Assembly: GCF_042688385.1 (NCBI RefSeq)
Contig: NZ_JBHUPY010000010.1
Location: 216,837 to 280,836 of the forward strand
Origin: Herpetosiphon sp042688385
GTDB lineage: Bacteria > Chloroflexota > Chloroflexia > Chloroflexales > Herpetosiphonaceae
Reading direction: 5' to 3'
Length of the DNA stretch: 64,000 nt
Below are positions 7,592 through 16,638 of this stretch, one piece after another. A program made the position numbers and the translations under genes. Numbering within the stretch: the stretch's first letter is position 1; every line of letters starts with the position of its first letter. The notes below the pieces were generated by a model, which was given only the letters and a program-made list of their open reading frames with translations, had not been told where the DNA came from and did no database searches.

Positions 7592-9343
7592 GTGTCTGTT
7601 GTCCTTGATTACACCCTCGCAATTCCTCAACCTGAACGCCATATCATCAACGTCACATTGCGGATTGAGGGTTTAACGGGTTCTGAAACGTCATTGCAAT
7701 TGCCAGCATGGACACCAGGCTCGTATCTACTCCGTGAATATGCTCGCCATTTGCGCTTTGTTGAGGCACAGGCCGATGGCCAAGCCCTACCAATTAGCAA
7801 AACTGATCGCTTAACCTGGCAGATACAAACCAATGGAGCCAGCGCCATCACCGTAACCTACCAAGTTTATGGCTATGAACTAACCGTGCGCACCAATCAC
7901 ATCGATGCAACCCACGCCCACATCGTGCCCGCCGCCACCTTGCTCTATTTGCCTGATTATCAGGATTGCAGCTATCGTGTGCAGCTGGAATTGCCTAGCC
8001 ATTGGGAAATTGCCACCGGCTTGCCGCAATTGGCCGATGGCCGCTACGCCACCAACGATCTTGATGAATTGATGGATTGCCCATTTGAAGTCGGCGAATT
8101 GCGGCGCTATCGCTTTGAGGTGGCCGAAAAAGCTCACGAGGTGGTGGTTTGGGGCCATGGCAACGAGGATATTGAGCAAGTTTTGGCCGATACCAAGCAA
8201 ATTGTCGAAACTGAACACGCCTTTTGGGGCGAGTTGCCATACGATTATTATTTGTTTATTGTGCTGCTTGCTGGAGCTAATAGCTTCGGCGGCCTAGAGC
8301 ATCGCAATTCAACCTCGCTGATTGTGCCACGCCATATTTTCAAGCCTAGCAAAACCTATGAACGTGCTCAAGGCCTGATTGCCCATGAATTTTTCCATAC
8401 GTGGAATGTTAAGCGTTTGCGGGCTGCGCCACTCGGCCCCTTCGATTACACCCGTGAAAATTACACCCGCTTGTTATGGGTCATGGAAGGTGTCACCGAG
8501 TACTATACCGATTTGATGTTGGTGCGGGCTGGCTTGATGAAACCACAGCGCTACCTTGAGCGCTTAGCCGACGATATTGCAACCTTGCAAGCCACACCGG
8601 GCCGCTTGGTGCATAGCCTCAGCAGTTCATCATTCGACGCATGGATCAAATACTATCGGCCAGATGAAACGACACCCAATAGCACGGTTTCATATTATCT
8701 CAAGGGCGCGTTGGCAGCGCTGGTGCTCGATATGCAATTGCGCGAGCGCAGCAACGGTCAGCAATCGCTCGATGATTTAATTCGCTATCTGTATCAAAAA
8801 TATCCCATCACAGGCCCGGGCATTCCCGAAGCCGATGGTATGCAGCAAGCACTGCAAGCGCTGACTGGCAGCGATTGGAGTGCTTACTTCGCCAATTATA
8901 TCGATGGATTAAGCGAATTGCCCTATGCAGAAGCCTTCGCCACGGTTGGCATCCAAACCCAATGGAGCTACAAGGATCGCGATGCGCAAGGCAATCCACG
9001 GCCCCAACTTGGCATTCGCAGCAAGGCCGTCGATGGTCGAGTGCAAATTACTCATGTGCTCGATGGCGGCGACGCAGATCGGGCTGGTTTGGCGGCAGGC
9101 GATGAATTGATTGCGCTTGATGGCTGGCGCATCGACGACGATAGCTTGAACAAACGGCTGGCCGATTATCCGATTGGCGCAACCGTGCAACTCAGTTTCT
9201 TCCGCCGCGATGAATTATTGCACTTGCCCGTGAGCTTGAGCAAACCACAGCCCGATCACCTGAGCTTGAGTTTGGTCAGCCAACCAAGCGCAAGCCAACG
9301 CCAACAAGCAGCCTCGTGGCTCGGTACTCCTTTGTTCAAATAA
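7592..9343 (+). CDS. M61 family (glycyl) aminopeptidase with PDZ domain
   Basis: A 583-residue zinc peptidase. The GTG start at 7592 is set by AAAGGAG seven bases upstream. An N-terminal beta-rich domain is followed by a thermolysin-like catalytic domain with HEFFH at 265-269 and the downstream zinc-ligand glutamate in EGVTEYY (E299). The C-terminus (about 445-560) contains a PDZ domain (ADRAGLAAGDELIALDG). M61 enzymes release N-terminal glycine or other small residues from peptides. No signal peptide is visible, so it is probably cytoplasmic or non-classically placed. It is co-transcribed with the small membrane protein upstream. Confidence 0.92.
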   Translation: MSVVLDYTLAIPQPERHIINVTLRIEGLTGSETSLQLPAWTPGSYLLREYARHLRFVEAQADGQALPISKTDRLTWQIQTNGASAITVTYQVYGYELTVRTNHIDATHAHIVPAATLLYLPDYQDCSYRVQLELPSHWEIATGLPQLADGRYATNDLDELMDCPFEVGELRRYRFEVAEKAHEVVVWGHGNEDIEQVLADTKQIVETEHAFWGELPYDYYLFIVLLAGANSFGGLEHRNSTSLIVPRHIFKPSKTYERAQGLIAHEFFHTWNVKRLRAAPLGPFDYTRENYTRLLWVMEGVTEYYTDLMLVRAGLMKPQRYLERLADDIATLQATPGRLVHSLSSSSFDAWIKYYRPDETTPNSTVSYYLKGALAALVLDMQLRERSNGQQSLDDLIRYLYQKYPITGPGIPEADGMQQALQALTGSDWSAYFANYIDGLSELPYAEAFATVGIQTQWSYKDRDAQGNPRPQLGIRSKAVDGRVQITHVLDGGDADRAGLAAGDELIALDGWRIDDDSLNKRLADYPIGATVQLSFFRRDELLHLPVSLSKPQPDHLSLSLVSQPSASQRQQAASWLGTPLFK

Positions 9344-9416
9344 GTTTGGCAGATCTTATGGCCATTGTTGCTGTTTAATCGCAGCGCAGTGGCCATTGTT
9401 AATTGAGGTATTTGCT

Positions 9417-10619
9417 ATGTCATTGGTTGATCGGCGGATCGTGCTGGGCGTAACTGGCGGGATTGCGGCCTACAAAGTAGTGCAATTGGCGCGTAATCTG
9501 AGCTTGGCCGGAGCCTTGGTCGATGTCGTGATGACCGAAGAAGCGACCAAGTTTGTTACGCCCTTGACCTTTGGCGCATTGACCCATCGCCCAGTGTATA
9601 CCGATATGTGGCAGCTTTCCGAGGGAAGCGATATTGGCCATGTGACGATTGGCGATCGCGCCGATCTCATCATCATTGCCCCAGCCACCGCCAACACGCT
9701 TGCTCGCCTCGCCATGGGCATAAGCGATGATATGTTGACTACCACGGTTTTGGCCTCACGTGCGCCGATTTTGCTTGCTCCCGCCATGAATGTCAATATG
9801 TGGGCCAATGCCGCTACCCAAGCCAATGTCGCCACCTTGCAAAGCCGTGGCCTACAGATTATCGCGCCAACTGCTGGACGTATGGCCGAGCCAATGGTTG
9901 GGGTCGGCAGGCTCGCCGAAATCGACCAGATTGAGGCTGAAATTCGCTTAGCACTTGGTAAAAAATTTGGCGCGTTGGCTGGCAAACGCTTGGTCATTAG
10001 CGCTGGCGGAACCCACGAGGCGATCGATCCAGTGCGTTTTATTGGTAATCGCTCATCGGGTGCAATGGGCTTTGGTTTGGCCGCCGCCGCTCGTGATGCT
10101 GGCGCAGATGTGCGCTTGATTATCGGCGCAGCCAGCGCCACCCCGCCGCTTGGCACGCAGCACATCTATGCCGAAAGCGCCGCCGCCATGCAAGCTGCAA
10201 TCGAGCACGAAATTGATCAAGGCTGCGATATGTTAATTATGGCCGCCGCCGTGGCCGATTATCGCCCAGTCAGCGTGGCCGATAATAAAATTAAAAAAAC
10301 AGAGCAAGGCGATCAATCGCTCACGCTGCAATTAACCCATACCACCGACATTCTGGCCAGCCTCAAAGCGCGTACAGGCTTCGTAAAAATTGGTTTCGCC
10401 GCTGAAACCCATGATCTCGAGCAGTATGCCCAAGCCAAGCTGACCCGCAAAGGACTTGATGCAATTGTCGCCAATGATGCGCGCACCGCGCTCGGTGCAA
10501 GCGATAACGCCGTCACTGTGTTTAGCCGCGATGGCCAGCGCTGGGATTTTGCGCGCCAAGCCAAAACCGAGTTGGCCCAGCAGTTGATTGCTTTATTTAG
10601 TGGTTTTTTGAGAAGATAA
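9417..10619 (+). CDS. coaBC: Bifunctional phosphopantothenoylcysteine decarboxylase/phosphopantothenate-cysteine ligase
   Basis: A 400-residue CoaBC. The start at 9417, not the earlier in-frame ATG at 9396, is chosen because GAGGT lies seven bases upstream. The N-terminal flavoprotein half has GGIAAYK (residues 14-20), PATANT near 87 and PAMNVNMW near 122, typical of the CoaC decarboxylase. The second half starts with the CoaB signature ISAGGTHEAIDPVR, then NRSSGAMG, the AAAVADYRP loop and KIKK. Together they convert 4'-phosphopantothenate and cysteine to 4'-phosphopantetheine for CoA synthesis. Confidence 0.97.
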   Translation: MSLVDRRIVLGVTGGIAAYKVVQLARNLSLAGALVDVVMTEEATKFVTPLTFGALTHRPVYTDMWQLSEGSDIGHVTIGDRADLIIIAPATANTLARLAMGISDDMLTTTVLASRAPILLAPAMNVNMWANAATQANVATLQSRGLQIIAPTAGRMAEPMVGVGRLAEIDQIEAEIRLALGKKFGALAGKRLVISAGGTHEAIDPVRFIGNRSSGAMGFGLAAAARDAGADVRLIIGAASATPPLGTQHIYAESAAAMQAAIEHEIDQGCDMLIMAAAVADYRPVSVADNKIKKTEQGDQSLTLQLTHTTDILASLKARTGFVKIGFAAETHDLEQYAQAKLTRKGLDAIVANDARTALGASDNAVTVFSRDGQRWDFARQAKTELAQQLIALFSGFLRR

Positions 10620-10642
10620 GGGTTAGGAGTTATGATCCAAGA

Positions 10643-10706
10643 AGGACACAAAGAGCACAAAGTAGCGCTAAATAGTGCTTAGTGCTCTTCGTGCTCTTCG
10701 TGGATC
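10643..10706. repeat. CACGAAG-type inverted repeat between convergent coaBC and proS
   Basis: Imperfect arms (AAGGACACAAAGAGCAC left, GTGCTCTTCGTGCTCTTCG right) flank a short centre containing AGCGCTAAATAGTGCT. Words of this family recur near 36098, 37640, 45238 and 50205. Lying between convergent stop codons, it could serve as a two-way transcription stop. Confidence 0.55.
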
Positions 10707-10711
10707 AAAAA

Positions 10712-12424
10712 TTAACTGAGGCTGGCAAACATTGCTTGGCGCACGCCCAAAACGTGGCTCAGCAGATCGGCCAAAGCAACCATGGTGGTTTCGCCAGTGC
10801 TACGAATTTTGACCTCTGCTTGGCCATTTTTCAGGCCACGCGAGCCAATGATGACCTGAATTGGATTGCCAATAAGATCAGCATCGCCAAACTTGTTGCC
10901 AGCATTCACATCGCGATCATCCAACAATACCGTCACGCCTTGGGCTTGCAAATCAGTATAGAGCTGATCGGCGACACTCTTGGTTTCGGCGTTGCTTTGA
11001 TAATCGGTGCCAACCACATGCACTTGATATGGCGCAACGGTGATTGGCAGCATCATGCCGCGGGCATCGTTAAATTTCTCGATCAACGAGGCCAAAATCC
11101 GTTGCACGCCGATGCCGTAGCAGCCCATAATTGCTGGCTGCATTTCGCCCTTTTCGTTGGCAAACATACATTTCATTGCTGCTGAATATTTGGTACCAAG
11201 CTTGAAGATATTGCCAACTTCAATCGCCCGAGCAATCGTCAATGGCGCACCACAGCGGCTACATGGCTGGCCTTCGAGCACATCGGTTAAATCGACGACC
11301 TCGCCAGTAAAATCGCGCTCCCAATTCAAATTGAGATCGTAGTGGCCAGCTTTGCCAGCAGCCCCAACCAAGTTGCGTTCAGTCGTCAAGGCGCTATCAA
11401 CCAAGATCCGCACCTTGTCGCTGGCCTTCAGGCTGCGTGGTGCAACGCTGGCAAAGCCACTCAAGCCATAGTTGGCAAGTTCGGCTTCGCTGACGTTTTG
11501 CAATTCGGCTCCAACCGCATTTTGCAATTTGATATGGTTAATTTCGCGGCCTGCTGGCGCGTAGGTCACAACCAACACCCCGTCGGCGGTTTTATAGAGC
11601 TTAATTTGCATGACGCGGCTTGGCGCAACCCCGAAGTGGCCAGCCAAATCTTTGGTGCTAGCTTCGCCTTGGCTCAATGCTTCGAGCGCAGCGGTTGAAG
11701 TTGGATTGGCTCCCACAGCCACTTCGCGATTGGCCGAATAGCCACAGCTTGGACACAAGATCAGCGTATCTTCGCCAGCTGGGGTAACTGCCATAAACTC
11801 GTGGGCAATCTTGCCGCCCATCATGCCAGGGTCAGATTGCACAATTTCGACTGGCAAGCCACAGCGCTGGTAAATGCGCTTGTAGGCGTTCAACACTTGC
11901 TCATAATATTGGTCGAGATCTTCGATTGTGGCGTGGAAGGAATAGGCATCCTTCATCGTAAACTCGCGCAAGCGAATAATCCCGCCACGTGGCCGCGCTT
12001 CGTCGCGATATTTGGTCTGAATCTGATAGACCATCACCGGCATTTGGCGATACGATTTGATGTAGCGGCGCATGATGTCGGTGACCACTTCTTCATGGGT
12101 CATGTTCAACACCATATCTTTGTTGTTGCGATCTTTGAAGCGCAGCAATTCTTCGGTTACGCCGTCGTAGCGGCCAGTTTCACGCCACAGATCGGCGCTG
12201 GTGACGACGGGCATCAACAACTCTTGGCCATCAATTGCATCCATCTCTTCGCGAATAATTTGAGAAATTTTTTGGGTCGAACGCACACACAAGGGCAGCA
12301 ACGAGTAGATGCCTGCTGATTGTTGCTTGACGTAGCCAGCCCGCACCAACAGCGAGTGACTAATTAATTCGGCATCATTTGGTGCTTCTTTGGTGGTACT
12401 CGTTGCCAGTTTCGACATTCGCAT
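10712..12424 (-). CDS. proS: Prolyl-tRNA synthetase (bacterial type)
   Basis: A 570-residue class II aminoacyl-tRNA synthetase. The start at 12424 (MRMSKLATS) has GGAGAA nine bases upstream; the open frame continues 41 codons further without support. Features in order are the catalytic core with RPRGGIIRLREF (motif 2) near residues 150-165, an inserted Ala-tRNA(Pro) editing (INS) domain about 225-385, motif 3 in GCYGIGVQRI near 440, and a C-terminal anticodon-binding domain. It charges tRNA-Pro with proline in the cytoplasm. The leader contains a short hairpin (CTGGCAA/TTGCCAG), but I see no T-box signature. Confidence 0.97.
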   Translation of the reverse strand: MRMSKLATSTTKEAPNDAELISHSLLVRAGYVKQQSAGIYSLLPLCVRSTQKISQIIREEMDAIDGQELLMPVVTSADLWRETGRYDGVTEELLRFKDRNNKDMVLNMTHEEVVTDIMRRYIKSYRQMPVMVYQIQTKYRDEARPRGGIIRLREFTMKDAYSFHATIEDLDQYYEQVLNAYKRIYQRCGLPVEIVQSDPGMMGGKIAHEFMAVTPAGEDTLILCPSCGYSANREVAVGANPTSTAALEALSQGEASTKDLAGHFGVAPSRVMQIKLYKTADGVLVVTYAPAGREINHIKLQNAVGAELQNVSEAELANYGLSGFASVAPRSLKASDKVRILVDSALTTERNLVGAAGKAGHYDLNLNWERDFTGEVVDLTDVLEGQPCSRCGAPLTIARAIEVGNIFKLGTKYSAAMKCMFANEKGEMQPAIMGCYGIGVQRILASLIEKFNDARGMMLPITVAPYQVHVVGTDYQSNAETKSVADQLYTDLQAQGVTVLLDDRDVNAGNKFGDADLIGNPIQVIIGSRGLKNGQAEVKIRSTGETTMVALADLLSHVLGVRQAMFASLS

Positions 12425-12543
12425 ACGAATTAGTTCTCCATTTTGGTGCTGCTGGCAACAATTGCCAGAGTGCGCTGATTGCATGGTGCTTCGCGGTTGA
12501 GCGAAGCGAGGGCAATTGTACCACTTACCACCAGCACCCACGA

Positions 12544-14034
12544 TCACATTGAGCGATCAATTGGACAACTAATTTGGGTCAAGTTCTGCGCATGTTGGCG
12601 CACAAGCTCCCGCGCTTTGTTGCGGCTCAAATTGGTGCTGCGCCAATCAGCATCAGTTTCGTCAGGATTATTCCAGTAGCCTAAAAGTTGGGTCGCAATT
12701 TGGCAGCTTTGCTCAGCAGGCAAGCTTGGCAACACATCGATAATGGCGGGCACTGCATCAGCATCATCAGCCAAACTGCCCACATAATAACCATCAAAGC
12801 TATCAACGCCGCGATGGCTAGCGTTATAGCGCACAATGTAATTGCTTGGATTCAGCATAAGCAAGCCAATCAGCACAAGCATCGCCGCAACCAACGCGCC
12901 ATTCGCAAAATATTGGCCGCGCTGACGCAATACAGTTGCCACAAACCACAGCGCCACCAGCACAATCCAAATCATCAGCGCCGTCGCCTGGATGCGCGAT
13001 TCGGTCAAGCCATAAGCATCGATGTACAAGAGCATGCGCGAAACTGCTGAAGCCAAGACAATCCCAACTTGCACCAACAGCACCAGCGCCAAAACCCGAA
13101 ACAGCGGTTGCGCTTCAGCTCGTTGTTCGATCAGCCAACTGCCAAGCAGCAGGGTTGGCAAGACCAACAATGCCACCGTTACCAGCTCGAAAAAGCCGCG
13201 CCGCGCATAATCGGCATAGGTAATGCCCTCGGCAATTTGCTGCTCGCCACCAAACAGATAGCGAATTTGAATGATTACAAACAAGCCAAACAGCGCATTC
13301 AGCAAGCCCAAAATAATCCCAACTTCAACCTTGCCAAGATTGAACAAACTTGGCCGTTCGCTAAACGAAATTTCAGGTTTTGGCGAGGCAAATAAAATCC
13401 AGCCACAGCCAAGAATCGCCCACGTGGCAAAAAGCACCATAAACACATGCTCAAACAGCCAATCCAAATTCCAATTAAACAAATCGGCAAAGATATTTTC
13501 AAATACTGCGTCAGCAGAGGCAAACAAGCCGCCAAAAATACACAATAACGGCAAGGCCAAGCCCAAGCCAATCAAAATTGGCCGCAATTTGGAACTGGTA
13601 ACCTTCCCACTCCGCAACGGAATATTCAGCGCTGCGCCAAAGCTGCCAAACGCTGCCCCCAAACCAGCCACAACCCCTGAAACAATCCAACCGCGAATTG
13701 AGTCCAATCGCCAATGAGCGCGATAGGGCTGGGTAAAAATCAACATCCACGCCAACACCCAGCACAAGCCCAGCCAAACCAATAGTGCTTCATTATCGCG
13801 GACGAAAAAGCCCAAACTAGCCAGATTGGCGATGCCCAGCCAAAGCCAGGTTTCTTTGGCCAAAGGCTGATCCTGTTTGAATCCAAGGCCAATAATCGCC
13901 ACGCTGGAGAGCAACGTCCAGAGGCCGAAATTAATTCCCCACGCTTGATGAAACAAGCCTATCAGATCGGCAATTAATCCTAAACCAAACGCAACTGGGA
14001 GCAAAGCCAGCACAAGTCGTTGTTGGCGTGACAT
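12544..14034 (-). CDS. Multi-pass membrane protein, DUF4173 type
   Basis: A 496-residue integral membrane protein with about 11-12 hydrophobic helices. The segment SADAVFENIFADLF near 190-205 and the overall order match the DUF4173 (DUF4153-like) family, whose biochemical function is unknown. The start at 14034 (MSRQQRL) is preferred over the longer frame at 14094 because GAGGAAA lies six bases upstream. The final 110 residues are hydrophilic with a conserved-looking SHRGVDSFDGYYV segment and probably lie outside the membrane. It is upstream of proS on the same strand with a 119-base gap, so co-transcription is possible. Confidence 0.78.
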   Translation of the reverse strand: MSRQQRLVLALLPVAFGLGLIADLIGLFHQAWGINFGLWTLLSSVAIIGLGFKQDQPLAKETWLWLGIANLASLGFFVRDNEALLVWLGLCWVLAWMLIFTQPYRAHWRLDSIRGWIVSGVVAGLGAAFGSFGAALNIPLRSGKVTSSKLRPILIGLGLALPLLCIFGGLFASADAVFENIFADLFNWNLDWLFEHVFMVLFATWAILGCGWILFASPKPEISFSERPSLFNLGKVEVGIILGLLNALFGLFVIIQIRYLFGGEQQIAEGITYADYARRGFFELVTVALLVLPTLLLGSWLIEQRAEAQPLFRVLALVLLVQVGIVLASAVSRMLLYIDAYGLTESRIQATALMIWIVLVALWFVATVLRQRGQYFANGALVAAMLVLIGLLMLNPSNYIVRYNASHRGVDSFDGYYVGSLADDADAVPAIIDVLPSLPAEQSCQIATQLLGYWNNPDETDADWRSTNLSRNKARELVRQHAQNLTQISCPIDRSM

Positions 14035-14134
14035 ACAGTTTCCTCGCAATGAATCGAACCCGTGTGTTTGGATTGTAGTTGCCTGGGCTAGCACCCAAGT
14101 GCCAGATTATGTGCACTCAAGTGCAATGCAATGT

Positions 14135-14233
14135 TCCCTTACCCGCAGAACGCGTTTTCATCACGGAGTGCAGCAGAATCACGGCATGAAAGCCCCTCGC
14201 TCGTTCGACGGGAGCGGGGTTGGGGTGAGGGAA
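14135..14233. repeat. MITE-like palindromic repeat, copy B (diverged)
   Basis: A shorter, diverged copy of the 7013 element (left end TTCCCTTACCCGCAGAACGCG, with a right end GGGGTTGGGGTGAGGGAA). It lies just upstream of the GNAT gene. Confidence 0.65.
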
Positions 14234-14290
14234 TTAGTGGCGCAAAAACCTGCGATAATAGGCCCAATTGTGCTGTTGTGGAGCAAACCT

Positions 14291-14713
14291 ATGCAGATCA
14301 AACAAATTGAAAATGCCGCCGAGATTACCAGCACCTTTGCCGTGATGCAGCAGTTACGCCCTGCCTTAGTTGAAGCAGAGTATGTTGCCCGCATTCAACG
14401 CATGCAACAACATGGCTATCGCTTGGCAGCTGTGGTGGTTGATGGCGAAGTTCAAGCCTTGGCAGGCTATCGTTTTATGGAGATGTTGTACGCTGGAATG
14501 TTGTTATATGTCGATGACCTGATCACATCAGCTAACCAACGCTCAAGTGGTCATGGCAAGGCGCTGTTGGATTGGCTTAAAGCTGAGGCCAAAGCCCAAG
14601 GTTGCAACGAACTGCATCTTGATAGTGGCGTGCAACGCGAGCAAGCGCATAAATTTTATTTTCGTGAAGGCTTAACAATCAATGCCTATCACTTTCGGAT
14701 TGGCCTTGATTAA
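14291..14713 (+). CDS. GNAT family N-acetyltransferase
   Basis: A 140-residue acetyltransferase. The start at 14291 is chosen because GTGGAG lies seven bases upstream; the longer frame runs back through a repeat element. The acetyl-CoA pyrophosphate loop is visible as RSSGHGKALLDWL near 94-106, preceded by the beta-4 strand LLYVDDLI and followed by LHLDSGVQREQAHKFYF, the usual motif B. Substrate unknown. It converges with the isomerase gene at 14760 and shares a terminator hairpin with it. Confidence 0.88.
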   Translation: MQIKQIENAAEITSTFAVMQQLRPALVEAEYVARIQRMQQHGYRLAAVVVDGEVQALAGYRFMEMLYAGMLLYVDDLITSANQRSSGHGKALLDWLKAEAKAQGCNELHLDSGVQREQAHKFYFREGLTINAYHFRIGLD

Positions 14714-14719
14714 CCAAAA

Positions 14720-14754
14720 AGCCCAGTGCGGAGCGCAAAACTCGGCACTGGGCT
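14720..14754. terminator. Shared terminator between convergent GNAT and isomerase genes
   Basis: A 10-bp stem AGCCCAGTGC (14720-14729) pairs with GCACTGGGCT (14745-14754). An A-run precedes it (U-run for the minus transcript) and TAATTTC follows on plus. Confidence 0.8.
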
Positions 14755-14759
14755 AATTT

Positions 14760-15839
14760 CTATCCCAACAATGGAATAACGTCTAACGGTGCATCGCTAC
14801 TATCATCCAAATAGCGTTGAATCATCGCTGGGCGATAAATTCCGCGATCAGTCACGATGCTGCTGATCAATTCTGGCGGGGTTACATCGAAGGCAGGATA
14901 ATAGCCACGCACACCTGCTGGAGCGATGCGCTGGCCATTCATCATCAGCACTTCATCACCATTACGCTCCTCAATTGGAATCTCAGCGCCGGTTGGCGTG
15001 TTGATATCGGGACCATCGTAGCCCAGCACATAAAACGGCACGCCATGGCGTTTGGCAAGCACAGCATTGGTATAGGTGCCAACTTTATTGGCAATCGAAC
15101 CATCAAGCGCAATCCGATCAGCAGCAGTGATATAGACGCTAATCATATCGCGGCTAAAGCAAAAGCCCGACATATTATCGTTAATTACGGTCACTTGCGA
15201 GCCAATTTCCAAAGCTTGCGAGGCGGTTAAGCGAATGCCTTGGCCATACGGGCGAGTTTCAGTTGGCATCACCGCCACTTGTTTGCCATGTTTCACCACA
15301 GCCGTGTAGAGCATCCAATTGAATGCAGCGCCAGGATAGCACACCGTCAAAATAGTATCGCCATCGGTCAGCAACTCAGCAGCGCGCACACCACAGCGCT
15401 CCGCCGAACGGTCGCCACGCTGAATTTCGCCAGCAACATAGCGATAAACCGCGTCATTTGGGGCTTGGTTTTGATTCAGTGCCTGCAAGGCCAAGCGTTC
15501 TGCTTCTGCCAAAATGGTGTGCAAATCGTCGGCCGTTGGGCGGGTGCGGCGCAAACGCTCCAGCGCTTCACCTAAAACCGCTTGTTGCTCAGCCAACGAA
15601 TAGTCACTAGCGCGATCGAGGGCCAAGGCCAAACCATAGCCAGCAGCGTAGGCCAAGGGCGGGCCACCCTGAATCACCATTGTTTCAATTGCTTGCGCTA
15701 CGGCTTCAAGATCGGCGCAATCAACCCAAACAGTTTCGGCAGGATACAAACGGCGATTTAATATGGAAACAATGCCTTTTTCGCGATCGTAGCGCAAGGT
15801 ATCGCCACGGCGGGTCAGTAAAGGTAAACGTCCAGTCAT
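14760..15839 (-). CDS. mtnA: MtnA-type aldose-1-phosphate isomerase (eIF2B-alpha fold)
   Basis: A 359-residue protein of the MtnA/eIF2B family, which isomerises 5-methylthioribose-1-phosphate or the related 5-deoxyribose-1-phosphate to the ketose. The start at 15839 is favoured over the ATG at 15851 because GAGG lies six bases before it. Landmarks are QGGPPLAYAA near 57-66, the catalytic cysteine in TVCYPGA (C167), TETRPYGQG near 194-202, the acid/base aspartate in AADRIA (D241), NKVGTYTNAVLAKRHGVPFYV, and IPIEER. The QGGPP and CYPGAAF segments are less canonical than in textbook MtnA, so a DrdI-like or other substrate is possible. It is divergent from the YdcF-like gene. Confidence 0.82.
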   Translation of the reverse strand: MTGRLPLLTRRGDTLRYDREKGIVSILNRRLYPAETVWVDCADLEAVAQAIETMVIQGGPPLAYAAGYGLALALDRASDYSLAEQQAVLGEALERLRRTRPTADDLHTILAEAERLALQALNQNQAPNDAVYRYVAGEIQRGDRSAERCGVRAAELLTDGDTILTVCYPGAAFNWMLYTAVVKHGKQVAVMPTETRPYGQGIRLTASQALEIGSQVTVINDNMSGFCFSRDMISVYITAADRIALDGSIANKVGTYTNAVLAKRHGVPFYVLGYDGPDINTPTGAEIPIEERNGDEVLMMNGQRIAPAGVRGYYPAFDVTPPELISSIVTDRGIYRPAMIQRYLDDSSDAPLDVIPLLG

Positions 15840-15950
15840 CGGCAACCTCATATTTCGTTGATGCTAAAATTGTAGCAGAGATTGCACGCCAACTCGCGTG
15901 AGCGTGGTAGTATAGGGCCAAAATCAGCAACCCTAGGGCAAAGGATCGCA

Positions 15951-16559
15951 ATGCAATCACCAGCAAAACAATGGCTCCGCCGCAGCCTTCGTGGGCTATT
16001 CGCCAGTATCTGTTTGGCAACTGTGCTATTTATCAGCACTGGCTATATTGTGGCGCGCCAAGCTGACCGAGCAGAATTGCGCCCAGTTGATGCCTTGTTG
16101 GTGCTCGGCGCAGCCCAGTGGGATGGCGAGCCGTCGCCAGTGTTCGAAGCCCGTTTGAGCGAAGCAATTCGGCTGTATCGCTTGGGCTATGCCCGCCGGA
16201 TTATCGTTTCTGGCGGCACTGGCCTCAACGACACCCGCTCGGAGGCCTCCGTGGCCTATGATTTTTTGATTGAGCAATCGATCGATCCAACCTTGATCAT
16301 CAGCGTGGCCCAAGGCAGCGACACCCGCACCACATTGTTGGCAGTGCGCGACGAAATGCAGCGCCAGCAGATCGATAGCTTGTTGATTGTGACCGATCCG
16401 CCACACCTGTTGCGCGCACTCAAAATGGCTCACGACTATGGTATTACCAGCTTTGGCGCGCCCGTCAAGGCCAATACCCCAACTACGAATTGGGCTAGTA
16501 TCAAAGCTACCAGCCGCGAAACCTTGGCCTACTTAGCCTATGTACTCTTAGACCAATAA
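15951..16559 (+). CDS. YdcF/SanA (DUF218) family membrane-anchored protein
   Basis: A 202-residue protein. The start at 15951 follows AAAGGA; the longer frame to 15882 lacks a ribosome site. It has one N-terminal membrane helix (about 16-40, positively charged before it), then a DUF218 domain: VDALLVLGAAQWDG, RLSEAIRLYRLG, IIVSGGTG, SEASVAYDFLI and LLIVTDPPHLLRA. Relatives (SanA, YdcF, ElyC) act in envelope integrity and lipid-carrier metabolism with a poorly defined activity. It probably faces the outside. Confidence 0.82.
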   Translation: MQSPAKQWLRRSLRGLFASICLATVLFISTGYIVARQADRAELRPVDALLVLGAAQWDGEPSPVFEARLSEAIRLYRLGYARRIIVSGGTGLNDTRSEASVAYDFLIEQSIDPTLIISVAQGSDTRTTLLAVRDEMQRQQIDSLLIVTDPPHLLRALKMAHDYGITSFGAPVKANTPTTNWASIKATSRETLAYLAYVLLDQ

Positions 16560-16638
16560 GATCGTGACTTTTGGCATACCAAAATGTGAGCATCTGTGCG
16601 TCAAAGTCATCGTATGTGCTTTCAGAGGAGGCCACGCG

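Noticed and set aside
12425..12543. T-box leader before proS
   Set aside because: A short hairpin is present but no TGGNACCGCG-type core or specifier loop pattern was seen.
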